Assembly (NCBI RefSeq): GCF_910596095.1
Contig: NC_056554.1
Span: forward strand, 5,766,001 to 5,830,000
From: Thunnus maccoyii
Taxonomy: Eukaryota > Chordata > Actinopteri > Scombriformes > Scombridae
Length of the DNA stretch: 64,000 bases
Direction of reading: 5' to 3'
Part shown: one piece after another, positions 24,395 through 37,242 of the stretch
Layout of the letters: every line of letters begins with the position of its first letter
How positions within the stretch are numbered: position 1 is the stretch's first letter
The notes under the pieces: generated by a model
What the model was told of the DNA's origin: nothing
The model's database searches: none
What the model saw: the letters and a program-made list of their open reading frames with translations, nothing else
Made by a program: the position numbers and the translations under genes

Positions 24395-24500
24395 AGTTTA
24401 TCTGCTGGCAGCACAAGTTCTCACCTTTTTTCTTTTTTTTGTCTGAAGAATAAGATGAAGACAAACAAGATAAAAAGACACTGAGACTGAGAGCAAGAGA
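24395..24500 (-). pseudogene. Degenerate terminal-exon cassette, unit 2
   Basis: Copy of 7848-7955 with TGTGCTGCCAGCAGATAA on the minus strand. The ITIM-like tyrosine is lost. Confidence 0.45.
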
Positions 24501-24640
24501 GAAAGAAGCACGAGAGAATCAAAAGTCAACCAGAACATAATTAAAATGAGATTCTAGACAAAGTGATGTCAACTGCTCCTACTTACCACTCACATATGAA
24601 AACACATCAGCCAATTAATATGACAAAGCATATTCTAAAC

Positions 24641-24779
24641 TCACACATCCAGTAGCTTCCTGAATCTGGTGGCAGCAGCAAACACAGCATTCAGCTCCAG
24701 CTCTCTCTCTGATGCAGACCTGCAATTTTTCTTTTGTCTTTAGATGGGCTACATAGTTCAGGTCATCTGAGCTCATATT
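24641..24779 (-). pseudogene. Orphan ITIM terminal exon, unit 2
   Basis: Copy of 9378-9516: SSDDLNYVAH then frameshift, acceptor AG missing. The next gene to the right (VR5) has its own terminal exon, so this one has no owner. Confidence 0.65.
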
Positions 24780-25282
24780 TTGTACATAAGAGTTCACACA
24801 GTCATGTGTTGTATCTTAGATGCTGTAGCTGAGTTTGTCAGGTATCATCCTTAAATCATCCTCATCCTTAAATCTGTGCATAATTAAAGTTTTTTAAAAT
24901 GTTTTTAAAATGGCAGAGTGAATGTTTTCACATGAGGCTGTCAGTGTCAAACTGTGTCACAAGTTGCTTATAGATCATGTGAAGATAAAACAGTGGTGCA
25001 AGTTTGTCAGAAGTGTTAAGATACATATACAGATATGTCACTAATACAGACAGGGCTGTTTGTCACCACAGTGTAAAGTGCAACAAGGGGCAGGTGGGAG
25101 CCACATATAATTATATATAGAAATACGACCTTTTAAAATACATATTTGAATTCAGACATTTAGTACATCAACATCAGTTTAAATATCCAGTTTTCACTTT
25201 GATGGTTGTAAGTTTTGCAAAAAGGTTTTTATAAATGTTCTGTAGAAGCTGATCATTTAGTCTACTTGACAGCAGAAAGTCA

Positions 25283-25388
25283 CACAGTTAACTACACAGT
25301 TAACTACACAGTTAACTACACAGTTAACTACACAGTTAACTACACAGTTAAATACACAGTTAAATACACAGTTAAATACACAGTTTTG
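25283..25388 (+). repeat. 12-bp minisatellite CACAGTTAACTA, array 3
   Basis: Eight units plus a partial; the last three carry AAATA. Confidence 0.85.
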
Positions 25389-25852
25389 ACTGAACAGGTC
25401 TCTTGACTTTCAGGTCAGTTGTGCTCTGACTACACTGTGATATTATGTGTACCTCACTCACTCCTCCACTGTTGCATCTAACTCTCTCTATAAGAGAATG
25501 TGGACAGTCATCAATGTCCTTACTGGCTCCTCCTCCCTCAAACACCAATCATATTGTTTTGCTGTCAGATCTCCATCTGAGGCAGATAAAATAATCAAGA
25601 AAGAGACTTTGAGAGAGATGAGAATGAAAACATTTAGCTCACTTTATTTATTTGCAGAAATAACAAAACACACACAAACAATACATTAAAGAATTAAAAA
25701 TGATTTTCATCAGGTGCTTAACTCAACAACACACAACACAATTTTGTATGAATCAAACTTGTTTAGATGATTTGACATCATTTTTGGATAAGTTGATGGT
25801 GTGTATCGCTACCCTCACAATACTCCAGCAGCAGATTAATGAAGCATTAGTT

Positions 25853-27237
25853 TCACTCTGAGCTGTTGCTGTTGTTTCTTCTTGTCTGTCTGCTGGCAGC
25901 ATAAATAACATGAGTGTCCACTTCTCTCTGTGATGCAGGCCTCCTGCTTCTTATTGTTGTTGAATACAAAGTCAGTGCTGTGTCCTTCAGCTGATCAGAG
26001 TCCAGATTCTGTAAATAAAAGTACATGCAGTTCTACATGTCAAATAGCTGAGTTTGTGAGAAAAACACTATTGACTTGTGATGATTCTACAACCTTTTGA
26101 AATGATCAAACACAAAAGTGGATTTACCTTGTTCACTAGTGAATTCTGCCCTTCAGTGGCAGCTGAGTGACAGAGACAATACATCTGATCAGTTAATAGA
26201 AAGTTTGCTGTCATCACATTTTGGCTACAAGAAATGTTCTATTTTTTCATCATACTGACACTATTGAACATTTCCATAAGTGTTTAGTTTGAGTAATTCT
26301 CATAAAGTACCTGTCTTAAGTTTCCTGACTTTAACCAGCAGAACAATGATGACCATTACAAGGAAAACAGTCAGACCAGCCAGGATCACACTCGTCAACT
26401 TTGTTGTTGCATCCGACTCTGCCACAAGAAAGATCTTTAATCAGACTGTTTCTCCTTTTCTAGCTAAAAATGATGAACATTAAAATGGATAAAACTGAAT
26501 TTTTCCACAATGAAATCTATAAGAGACTCTTACGTTTAGACTTTCTGTCAATGTCATCATATGATTCATCATCACTGCCTTTTAATGAAATGAAGATACA
26601 TTTTATTTTTATTTTGTATTAAAAATGTGCATCAATATCTTGTTTTGACAATAATTAAATAGCCACATATAGAAAGACATAAGAGAAGAATATACATTTC
26701 ATAACATCTTACCTTCAACATTTAAATGTATGACACTTAAAAATGTCTGTCCGTTAATGTTAAATCCACAGAAATAAACCCCTGAGTCAGATAAATCCAC
26801 TTCCTTAATGTTGAGAGAGACTGTGGAAATGTTGTAGCTCATTTGAAATTTTCCATTTTTAAATCCATCACAGTATTTAACACTTTTAGAGCTGAACATA
26901 GATGAGATACAGCTGGCTTTGGTTCTGTTGACCAGTCTGAACCAGGATGTTGTTGCGTAACCTTGGTAAATTGTGGTGCACTGCAGTGTGACGTTTTCAC
27001 CAGGCTGGACCTCCACAGTGTGAGACTCAGAAAGTGAGACAGAGATCCAGCCTGAAACACACAGCAGAGACAACAAGAGATTTAGTTGTTATAGGAAGAA
27101 AAACAAAACCTCTTAATAAATTGAATAATGAGCAAAAACCATTAAATTGTGGCAGCAATGAAGTTGAGAGAAATGTAGTGGCAGTACTTACTGATGCTGC
27201 AGAGAATGAAAGCTGTTATCAAGGTAAGGTTCATCAT
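25853..27237 (-). CDS. VR5: hybrid receptor, VR2-type ectodomain on VR4-type tail (242 aa)
   Basis: Exons: 27237-27192, 27051-26713, 26578-26534, 26418-26311, 26162-26128, 26008-25853; frame open throughout. Leader, V domain ([11 protein letters not shown], four cysteines) and stalk (GSDDESYDDID) follow VR2. Most of the membrane exon and all of the linker and terminal exons follow VR4. The switch lies inside the membrane exon, near 26400-26412. The tail therefore lacks LNYAAL (LKDTAL) and keeps VIYAAS. Intact and probably expressed; it shows exon exchange between subtypes. Confidence 0.8.
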
Positions 27238-28026
27238 GGTGCGTATGATTGTAGCTCAGCAATGTGTGTAATCAAACTGTGCTCCAGGAAGGGTGCTCTC
27301 AACTTAAGAGGTGGGGCCATTTTTTCTTGCTCATACAGTTGCGTAAACTGTCCACATGAATGCTTTCTGTGAAACGAGTGTTGATGCCAAATGATCGTCT
27401 GAACAGATACGAGATGGTTATCCTAAAGGTTATTTTAGCTACGTAGTGTTCAAACCAAAGTTAAAGAATGATAGAATTTACACACACACACCCCTCCCAA
27501 ATCTGAACAAACCCCGGTGAAACCCAAATATAGCAACAGCTAGCCAGCTAAGGAGACACAATATACAGGTTTGGATTTACCCAAAGGTGTTTTCACAGCA
27601 AAGCTAACACACCTGGAGCAATCTGTCTCTCTACTGAATGCACACAGACATTATGTTGATCCTCCATCCAATTCTTTGTAAGACAGCAATCCCACCTTCC
27701 TATGTAGGAGTAAAAAGAGCATCACTGGGATTAGTAACTGTGTTAATACTGAATTTAAAAACTGAATCCTTTACATTACTTGTAAGAGATTTCAAACTAC
27801 TCATTAATGAAAAATGTATCACATCAGTGTAATGTGCTCTGGTTAAAACATTGATCAAGAATGTTGTTGGATTTGTTCTGTGTCAGCTGTCAACTGATCT
27901 TTGTGTGACTCAATACTAGTAAAACCTCACAATATGTCAATAATGTGTATAGACCAGAGGCAGACTGAACACCACTGGATGTCATGTAGGCAGCTATACT
28001 GGAAACATCTACAATGTCCAGATGAT

Positions 28027-28325
28027 GGGCTCAGGAGGTAGAGCGGGTCATCCACTCATTGGAAGATCGGCGGTTCGATTCCCGGCTCCTTCAGTCCACA
28101 TGCCGATGTGTCCTTGGGCAAGATACTTAACCCCTCAGTGTATGAATGTGTGTGAATGGTTAGTTTCCTCTGATGGGCAGGTTGGGACCTTGCATGGTAG
28201 CCCCTGTACCCATTCAGCTTATGAATGTGTGTGAATGGGTGAATGTGATTTGTAGTGTAAAAGTGCTTTGAGTGGTCGGAAGACTAGAAAGGTGCTATAC
28301 AAGTACAGTCCACTTACCATTTACC
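28027..28325 (+). mobile_element. tRNA-derived SINE, copy with 5' loss
   Basis: Duplicate of the SINE at 18100-18412, lacking about 11 bp of its head (GGGCTCAGGAGG). B box GGTTCGATTCC is kept. Shared position shows that the insertion predates the 9.97-kb duplication. Confidence 0.8.
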
Positions 28326-29250
28326 ATGATCAGCTGTCGTCCTCTAGAACCTCAACAGTGAGGCTCAGCTAAGTGATGTACTGCTGTGAATATGTATGTA
28401 ATGGAATCACTGATCTTCACACACACTCACTAAAGAATATCATAGTAAAACAAGCTATTTTTGGAAGATGCTTAATAATTATGTCTCCATAAGCCGACAG
28501 CTTGACATATATATGAGGTATGAATGTGGGAACTGATGAAAAGTGAATTAAAAAAATCATGTGCCAATAAGCAGAACTTTATTTCAGATACCTGGAAAAA
28601 GAGGGACGAGTGTTTAACCAGTTCCTCCACATGGTACCTCAGAAAAACTTGATGCTGCCAGTCTTCCTTTGAATTTGACGTACCAAATGAATCACTGTGT
28701 CACGCACACCTGACATGCACCTTGTCTTGAGAGGATCTGTGTGCATTGATTGAAAAAAAATGCAATTTGTATTTTCTGTATCTGGACAGGTCTTAATCTA
28801 TCTGGACAGGTCTTAATCTATCTGGGCAGGTCTTAATCTATCTGGACAGGCTGCCCAAGTAGAGAGAAACACTGATGTACAGTCTGGAGCAGAGTGAATG
28901 TTTTCACATGAGGCTGTCAGTGTCAAACTGTGTCACAAGTTGCTTATAGATCATGTGAAGATAAAACAGTGGTGCAAGTTTGTCAGAAGTGTTAAGATAC
29001 ATATAGAGATATGTCACTAATACAGACAGGGCTGTTTGTCACCACAGTGTAAAGTGCAACAAGGGGCAGGTGGGAGCCACATATAATTATATTTAGAAAT
29101 ACGACCTTTTAAAATACATATTTGAATTCAGACATTTAGTACATCAACATCAGTTTAAATATCCAGTTTTCACTTTGATGGTTGTAAGTTTTGCAAAAAG
29201 GTTTTTATAAATGTTCTGTAGAAGCTGATCATTTAGTCTACTTGACAGCA
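28326..29250. other. Spacer between SINE and VR6 unit
   Basis: Matches 18413-19345; contains the 20-bp array at about 28782-28850. No gene seen. Confidence 0.5.
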
Positions 29251-29258
29251 GAAAGTCA

Positions 29259-29362
29259 CACAGTTAACTACACAGTTAACTACACAGTTAACTACACAGT
29301 TAAATACACAGTTAACTACACAGTTAACTACACAGTTAACTACACAGTTAAATACACAGTTT
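29259..29362 (+). repeat. 12-bp minisatellite CACAGTTAACTA, array 4
   Basis: Eight units plus a partial, with AAATA in the fourth and eighth units, a different pattern from array 3. Confidence 0.85.
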
Positions 29363-29828
29363 TGACTGAACAGGTCTCTTGACTTTCAGGTCAGTTGTGC
29401 TCTGACTACACTGTGATATTATGTGTACCTCACTCACTCCTCCACTGTTGCATCTAACTCTCTCTATAAGAGAATGTGGACAGTCATCAATGTCCTTACT
29501 GGCTCCTCCTCCCTCAAACACCAATCATATCGTTTTGCTGTCAGATCTCCATCTGAGGCAGATAAAATAATCAAGAAAGAGACTTTGAGAGAGATGAGAA
29601 TGAAAACATTTAGCTCACTTTATTTATTTGCACAAATAACAAAACACACACAGACAATATATTAAAGAATTAAAAATGATTTTCATCAGGTTCTTAACTC
29701 AACAACACACAACACAATTTTGTATGAATCAAACTTGTTTAGATGATTTGACATCATTTTTGGATAAGTTGATGGTGTGTATCGCTACCCTCACAGTACT
29801 CCAGCAGCAGATTAATGAAGCATTAGTT

Positions 29829-31292
29829 TCACTCTGAGCTGTTGCTGTTGTTTCTTCTTGTTTGTCTGCTGGCAGCATAAATAACATGAGTGTCCACTTC
29901 TCTCTGTGATGCAGGCCTCCTGCTTCTTATTGTTGTTGAATACAAAGTCAGTGCTGTGTCCTTCAGCTGATCAGAGTCCAGATTCTGTAAATAAAAGTAC
30001 ATGCAGTTCTACATGTCAAATAGCTGAGTTTGTGAGAAAAACACTATTGACTTGTGATGATTCTACAACCTTTGAAATGATCAAACACAAAAGTGGATTT
30101 ACCTTGTTCACTAGTGAATTCTGCCCTTCAGTGGCAGCTGAGTGACAGAGACAATACATCTGATCAGTTAATAGAAAGTTTGCTGTCATCACATTTTGGC
30201 TACAAGAAATGTTCTATTTTTTCATCATACTGACACTATTGAACATTTCCATAAGTGTTTAGTTTGAGTAATTCTCATAAAGTACCTGTCTTAAGTTTCC
30301 TGACTTTAACCAGCAGACCAATGATGACCATTACAAGGAAAACAGTCAGACCAGCCAGGATCACACTCGTCAACTTTGTTGTTGCATCAGACTCTTCTAC
30401 AAGAAAGATCATTAAATCAGACTAAATTACTACCAGAAGTGACTTGAGATGAAAAACAAATCAAGCAGAGATGTTTCATTTTCAAATGTTTGACAATCTG
30501 CATTTCTACATCTGCAAATCTTACTTTTAGATGTGTCGTCCACGTCATCATGTGATCCATCATCACTGCCTTTTAATGAAATGAAGATACATTTAGTCTT
30601 GATTTTGAGAGATTTGCATCACAATCATTGTTTGGTAATGTTTAAACTGCCACTTTGTTGCATATGTAGATATTAGATAATAATGATGAAATATATTAAC
30701 AATATAAACATAAATGACCAAACAAAATACAAGACTTAACATTAATCTTACCTTTAACTTTCAAATGTATGTCACTGAAAACATAACGTCCACTTGTGTA
30801 GAATCCACAGAAATACAGTCCAGAGTCTGATGAATCCACTTGTTTGATGTTCAGAGAGACAGTAGAGATGTTGGAGCTCATTTCAAATTTTTCATTCTGA
30901 ACACCATCACAGAATTTAACTTCACTGTCAGACCTGATCATAACAGAGATACAGTAGATCTTGGTTCTGTTGACAATTCTCAGCCAGAAAGTTACAGAGT
31001 CATGTTTTAATATATTGGTGCACTGCAGTGTGACTTCTTGACCAGACTGGACCTCCACAACCTGAGACTCAGACACTGAGACAGAGATCCAGCCTGAAAC
31101 ACACAGCAGAGACAAGTTGTTACAGGAAGATAAACGATACCTCTTAATGAATTTAACAGTGAGTATATAAGTTTCAATCGTGTCGGCTGAACATAGAATA
31201 ACAACATTTGTAATGAAGTTGAGACTAATTCAAAGCCAATACTCACTAATGCAGCAGAGACTTAAAGCAGTTATCAAGGTAAAGGTCTTCAT
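29829..31292 (-). CDS. VR6: VR4-type V-set receptor (about 244 aa)
   Basis: Exons: 31292-31247, 31093-30752, 30569-30525, 30396 (or 30393)-30286, 30137-30103, 29984-29829. Closest to VR4 and VR1, but the V acceptor is the stronger TTTCAG. The V domain keeps LQCTN, NRTKIYC, FCDGV and DSGLYFCGF. Stalk GSDDGSHDD; uncharged span; tail with LKDTAL and VIYAAS, so only the distal tyrosine. Tandem TAGAAG acceptor at the membrane exon. Intact. Confidence 0.82.
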
Positions 31293-31371
31293 GGTGCGTA
31301 TGACTGAAGCTCTGCAATGTCCGTACTTGATGTGTGACCCAGGAAGGTTGATTTCAACATAAAGAGGCGGG

Positions 31372-33219
31372 CTGTTTTCTTGTTGCTTGTCTTGTTCCTC
31401 AAACTGACATTAATGCTCTCAGGAAAAGCATCTTGATGCAGATGTTTGCCTCAATGAGAACGAGACAAAGTTCAGACAATGTGATTTAATAATAAATAAT
31501 CTTCAAGCCAAATTACATACAATATAGTGAACAAAGATATATTGAATAAGAGTGTTTCCCCTAGGTTGATTGCTTTGGGGCGGTGGGGGATGAAGGGTTG
31601 TGATGGCTGATGAAAAACTCAGAAGACACATTTCCACGACACCGATTTGGAAGACGAGTCTTTTCTTTGTCTTGAGAAGCTGCAGCATTTATTTATTTAC
31701 TGCCAGACTGACAAGTTACTGCTAACCTTTTCATCTGCTCCGCTCGCATTCACCGTCACTTTTCTGCCTCTCTCTCTCTGCACTCGCTCAAGTACACACG
31801 CTCATTTACACACTCACCACACACACACACACACACATTACACACTGCCCTATTCCTAAACAGAGCTACACTACGGCAGTGTGCTGCTGCTGAATGAATA
31901 TTGGGGAAACACTGAGATATTTACCTCAATATCCAGTTTCTTGCTGTTTGTGTTTTTTCTATTATATCATTACACATTATAGCTGCTCCAAGACTAAACA
32001 GTGAGTGCTGACATGCTCTCCATGTTGTTGTTATCTCTGATTTCTTCTCAGAGCTGAATACAAACCTTGAGTGCACTTATCATTTTTAATTGTTTTTAAT
32101 ATTCTCATTCAACATTTCTTCTTTTACTGTCATTAATATTGTTGTTCTGTAACCTGTGAAACTAACTGTGGCCTAAACATTGTCAGTCATGTTCTAATGA
32201 AATAAACAATAAAAAGATTGGGAGCAAGAAAATCCTGAGAACATTTTTCAGGACCCGTTATTGTCGAGTGCTTTCATCTAAATTTCACAAAGTACATGCT
32301 TCATATCTGGTTGTGTAAATATGAGTTTGTATATTTCAGCAAGTCTGAAAGAAACTGTGAAGGTCAATTAGTCAGTTTGTATAAAGTAATGAGTGGAGTA
32401 GTGAAATATTGTCAGGAGTTGATATATACTGGTAACTTTTAACTAGACTTGGATGTTTGTGGTTATGGCTGAAAACCAGTCTTCCTGTGGTTTAGACTTT
32501 ACTGTTGCTGTTTGTCGTCTACTGGTTATTTCTACACTTTGTTTCTCCAAAACATCTGTACAAATACAGCTGCAGATTGTGTTTTATCCTCACGAGCAAA
32601 GCAACAAGGCCAGTGTCACTTTTTCTTTTTAGACTTTCTCACAGATTAGTGAGTTCAGAAGCATCATAATGTGTTCAGACCACACTGTGTTGTCTCCACT
32701 GTGAAAGACTTCAACTCTCTCTATACTCTGTGTAGTCATCAGTGTCCAAAGGACAAGATAATAGCAAGATTTTTGACAAGTGAAGGGAAAAATAAAAAGG
32801 CAACAAAACTCATCATTAACAAGCCGAAGTGCAGCTTCATGCTGTCTGTTGTGGCCTCTCTGCTCTGCATGTGTGTGTGTGTCGCTCAAACGAAACACAG
32901 CAGAGAAGAGAGATGGAGAAGCATCGGAAACTCTGAAGCACATAAAAAAACACAGCAATGTAACCTGTTCATTACATTTTTATAGTGTTCTGACCTCACA
33001 CCCTGTGTGCTGTTATTGGCTGGGGGCTACACACCCACTGCCCAAAGGCTGACGCCCAGAAGAATTCACACACCTCCACTGGGTCATAAGTGATGATTGA
33101 GAGTCATTACTTTAGTATGAGTCTATACATTGTTTGTTTTAGGAAAATCCTGCATAATATGCCTTTAAATATGTTGCACTGACTATTACTGGATATTTGA
33201 TTATGGAGAATCAACATAA
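31372..33219. other. Duplicated spacer, unit 3
   Basis: Homologous to 21394-23228, including both empty repeat sites and a CA run near 31817. No gene supported. Confidence 0.6.
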
Positions 33220-33487
33220 CTACAACCCAGTGTCAGATAGATTGATAAGCCTGATTTTGAAAAATAAAATGTAGATATTGAATGCCATTTCAAATGTTCC
33301 TTTTTGAACCCCATTACAGAAAGAAGCAGGCTCAATATAATTGTACAGAGAGGAAATACAACAGGGCTTGTTTCTGTTGACCAGTCTAAACCAGAATATC
33401 TGAGAGGAAGAAGTGGAAAAGTTGGAGCACAGCAGAGAGTCTTCTTCACCAAGCTGGACCTCCACAGTCTGAAACTCAAAGGCTGAG
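33220..33487 (-). pseudogene. V-domain relic b
   Basis: Copy of relic a with stop just after DTGL, before the last conserved cysteine. No leader or downstream exons. 33488-34032 is spacer. Confidence 0.8.
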
Positions 33488-34374
33488 CTGATATAGGAAG
33501 AAAAAACACAACCTAAATTCAGCACTTTCCAGCAACATGTGACAGTAAATAGCTCTCTCAATGTTGTACTTAATAGTTTAGTTACTGTGGTCTGTAAAGA
33601 ACGTGACGGTTTGAGATGAGATGGATTTATACTTGATGGTATTTTAACTGATTACATCTCAACAGATACATCACCAAAATATCTTCACGTTAAGAAGAAA
33701 ACAAGTTGTGTGAAAGAGGAACAGTTTTAATTGCATGTGGTTTTACAGCAGAGAGCTAAAGGCCAGTCTTGCTGTGGTTTTGTTTTGACTGGTTCATACT
33801 TTTACCACAATGGAAAATGACAGGGGCAGGGTGCACAAGACTTGTTGCATGTCTGCACAGTTACTATACTTATTCACTGTGTCAGTACATAATGGAGACA
33901 TTTCTAAAATGTAGAAATAATAATATATTGAGCCAAATAGAGGAAAATATAGTCTTGTTGAGATTGTTTGTACATTAGTAGAGATCAAGAGGTTAAACAA
34001 ATTTAGTTTCATGACCCATGATGTTCACTTGAGACCACACTGTGCTGTACTTCCTGTCAAACAAGTGACGTTTACCTCACTCACTCCTCCCTTCTTGCAG
34101 ACCATCTGACTCTCCCTATAAGGAGATTTGACAGTGATCAGTGTCCTTTTCTGGCTCCTCCTCCATCAAACATCTAACATGCTGTCGTTTCTCTCAGATT
34201 AGGATCAGAGGCAGACAGAATAAGAAAGACTTTAACAGAGAAGGATTGAAAGAAACACAAGCAATAAAATGCAAACTTTTAATTTATTGATCATTTTTCA
34301 CAGTGAGTCCTTCCACCCACTGCCCACACACAAACACACATCAGATTACTGTGATAAAGCATCGGTTCCTCTCT

Positions 34375-34480
34375 GAGTTTATCTGCTGGCAGCACAAGTT
34401 CTCACCTTTTTTCTTTTTTCTGTCTGAAGAATAAGATGAAGACAAACAAGATAAAAAGACACTGAGACTGAGAGCAAGAG
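34375..34480 (-). pseudogene. Degenerate terminal-exon cassette, unit 3
   Basis: Copy of 24395-24500; tyrosine of the distal motif lost. Confidence 0.45.
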
Positions 34481-34621
34481 AGAAAGAAGCACGAGAGAAT
34501 CAAAAGTCAACCAGAACATAATTAAAATGAGATTCTAGACAAAGTGATGTCAACTGCTCCTACTTATCACTCACATATGAAAACACATCAGCCAATTAAT
34601 ATGACAAAGCATATTCTAAAC

Positions 34622-34760
34622 TCACACATCCAGTAGCTTCCTGAATCTGGTGGCAGCAGCAAACACAACATTCAGCTCCAGCTCTCTCTCTGATGCAGAC
34701 CTGCATTTTTTCTTTTGTCTTAAGATGGGCTACATAGTTCAGGTCATCTGAGCTCACATT
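34622..34760 (-). pseudogene. Orphan ITIM terminal exon, unit 3
   Basis: Copy of 24641-24779 with the same frameshift and missing acceptor. Confidence 0.65.
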
Positions 34761-35246
34761 TTGTACATAAGAGTTCACACAGTCATGTGTTGTATCTTAG
34801 ATGCTGTAGCTGAGTTTGTCAGGTATCATCCTTAAATCTGTGCATAATTAAAGTTTTTTAAAATGTCTTTAAAATGGCAGAGTGAATGTTTTCACATGAG
34901 GCTGTCAGTGTCCAACTGTGTCACAAGTTGCTTATAGATCATGTGAAGATAAAACAGTGGTGCAAGTTTGTCAGAAGTGTTAAGATACATATACAGATAT
35001 GTCACTAATACAGACAGGGCTGTTTGTCACCACAGTGTAAAGTGCAACAAGGGGCAGGTGGGAGCCACATATAATTATATTTATAAATACGACCTTTTAA
35101 AATACATATTTGAATTCAGACATTTAGTACATCAACATCAGTTTAAATATCCAGTTTTCACTTTGATGGTTGTAAGTTTTGCAAAAAGGTTTTTATAAAT
35201 GTTCTGTAGAAGCTGATCATTTAGTCTACTTGACAGCAGAAAGTCA

Positions 35247-35311
35247 CACAGTTAACTACACAGTTAACTACACAGTTAACTACACAGTTAACTACACAGT
35301 TAAATACACAG
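35247..35311 (+). repeat. 12-bp minisatellite CACAGTTAACTA, array 5
   Basis: Five units plus a partial, the last full unit with AAATA. Confidence 0.85.
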
Positions 35312-35780
35312 TTTTGACTGAACAGGTCTCTTGACTTTCAGGTCAGTTGTGCTCTGACTACACTGTGATATTATGTGTACCTCACTCACTCCTCCACTGT
35401 TGCATCTAACTCTCTCTATAAGAGAATGTGGACAGTCATCAATGTCCTTACTGGCTCCTCCTCCATCAAACACCAATCATATTGTTTTGCTGTCAGATCT
35501 CCATCTGAGGCAGATAAAATAATCAAGAAAGAGACTTTGAGAGAGATGAGAATGAAAACATTTAGCTCACTTTATTTATTTGCACAAATAACAAAACACA
35601 CACAAACAATACATTAAAGAATTAAAAATGATTTTCATCAGGTGCTTAACTCAACAACACACAACACAATTTTGTATGAATCAAACTTGTTTAGATGATT
35701 TGTCATCATTTTTGGATAAGTTGATGGTGTGTATCGCTACCCTCACAATACTCCAGCAGCAGATTAATGAAGCATTAGTT

Positions 35781-37171
35781 TCACTCTGAGCTGTTGCTGT
35801 TGTTTCTTCTTGTCTGTCTGCAGGCAGCATAAATAACATGAGTGTCCACTTCTCTCTGTGATGCAGGCCTCCTGCTTCTTATTGTTGTTGAATACAAAGT
35901 CAGTGCTGTGTCCTTCAGCTGATCAGAGTCCAGATTCTGTAAATAAAAGTACATGCAGTTCTACGTGTCAAATAGCTGAGTTTGTGAGAAAAACACTATT
36001 GACTTGTGATGATTCTACAACCTTTGAAATGATCAAACACAAAACTGGATTTACCTTGTTCACTAGTGAATTCTGCTCTTAAGTGGCAGCTGAGTGACAG
36101 AGACAATACATCTGATCAATTAATAGAAAGTTTGCTGTCATCACATTTTGGCTACAAGAAATGTTCTATTTTTTCATCATACTGACACTATTGAACATTT
36201 CCATAAGTGTTTAGTTTGAGTAATTCTCATAAAGTACCTGTCTTAAGTTTCCTGACTTTAACCAGCAGAACAATGATGACCATTACAAGGAAAACAGTCA
36301 GACCAGCCAGGATCACACTCGTCAACTTTGTTATTCCATCAGACTCACACTCACATTCTACAAGAAAGATCATTAAATCAGACTAAATTACTACCAGAAG
36401 TGACTTGAGATGAAAAACAAATCAAGCAGAGCTGTTTCATTTTCAAATGTTTGACAATCTGCATTTCTACATCTGCAAATCTTACTTATAGATGTGTCGT
36501 CATCATGTGTTCCATCATCACTGCCTTTTAATGAAATGAAGATACATTTTATTGTTATTTTGTATTAAAAATGTGCATCAATATCTTGTTTTGACAATAA
36601 TTAAATAGCCACATATAGAAAGACATAAGAGAAGAATATAAATTTCATAACATCTTACCTTCAACATTTAAATGTATGACACTTAAAACTGTCTGTCCGT
36701 TAATGTAAAATCCACAGAAATAAACCCCTGAGTCAGATAAATCCACTTCCTTAATGTTGAGAGAGACTGTGGAAATGTTGGAGCTCATTTGAAATTTTCC
36801 ATTTTGAAATCCATCACAGTATTGAACAGTTTTAGAGCTGTACATAGTTGAGATACAGCTGGCTTTGGTTCTGTTGACCAGTCTGAACCAGGTTGTCTTT
36901 GATTGGATGTTGGAAATGTTGGTGCGCTGCAGTGTGACGTTTTCACCAGGCTGGACCTCCACAGTGTGAGACTCGGAAAGTGAGACAGAGATCCAGCCTG
37001 AAACACACAGCAGAGACAACAAGAGATTTAGTTGTTATAGGAAGAAAAACAAAACCTCTTAATAAATTGAATAATGAGCAAAAACCATTAAATTCTGGCA
37101 GCAATGAAGTTGAGAGAAATGTAGTGGCAGTACTTACTGATGCTGCAGAGAATTAAGGTAAAGCTCTTCAT
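35781..37171 (-). pseudogene. VR7: decayed hybrid V-set receptor
   Basis: Exons: 37171-37138, 36997-36659, 36524-36486, 36357-36238, 36109-36055 region, 35936-35781. Faults: the leader exon is 12 bp short (MKSFTLILCSI); the first canonical V cysteine is arginine (LQRTN); the linker exon has a stop at its fourth codon (A-A-T-stop), which removes the tyrosine-motif tail. The stalk is 6 bp shorter and the membrane exon starts further upstream with CEC before the span. Like VR5 it joins a VR2-type V domain to a VR4-type 3' half. Splice sites look usable, so a tail-less protein is possible, but loss of the core disulphide favours a pseudogene. Confidence 0.75.
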
Positions 37172-37242
37172 TGTGGATAATTGTGTCACTGCCAGTATAG
37201 TTTCTAATACTGAGCTCCTATAAAGGTGGTAAGAGGGGCGGG

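Larger units (their letters stand above)
17440..27420 (+). repeat. 9.97-kb segmental duplication, unit 2
   Basis: From the 5' flank of VR3 to the 5' flank of VR5. Contains SINE, 20-bp and 12-bp tandem repeats, VR4, V relic, relic terminal cassettes and VR5. The next unit (27420-37090) has the same order; equivalent points are 9951-9978 bp apart (VR3 ATG 17286 to VR5 ATG 27237; VR4 ATG 21314 to VR6 ATG 31292). Confidence 0.85.
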
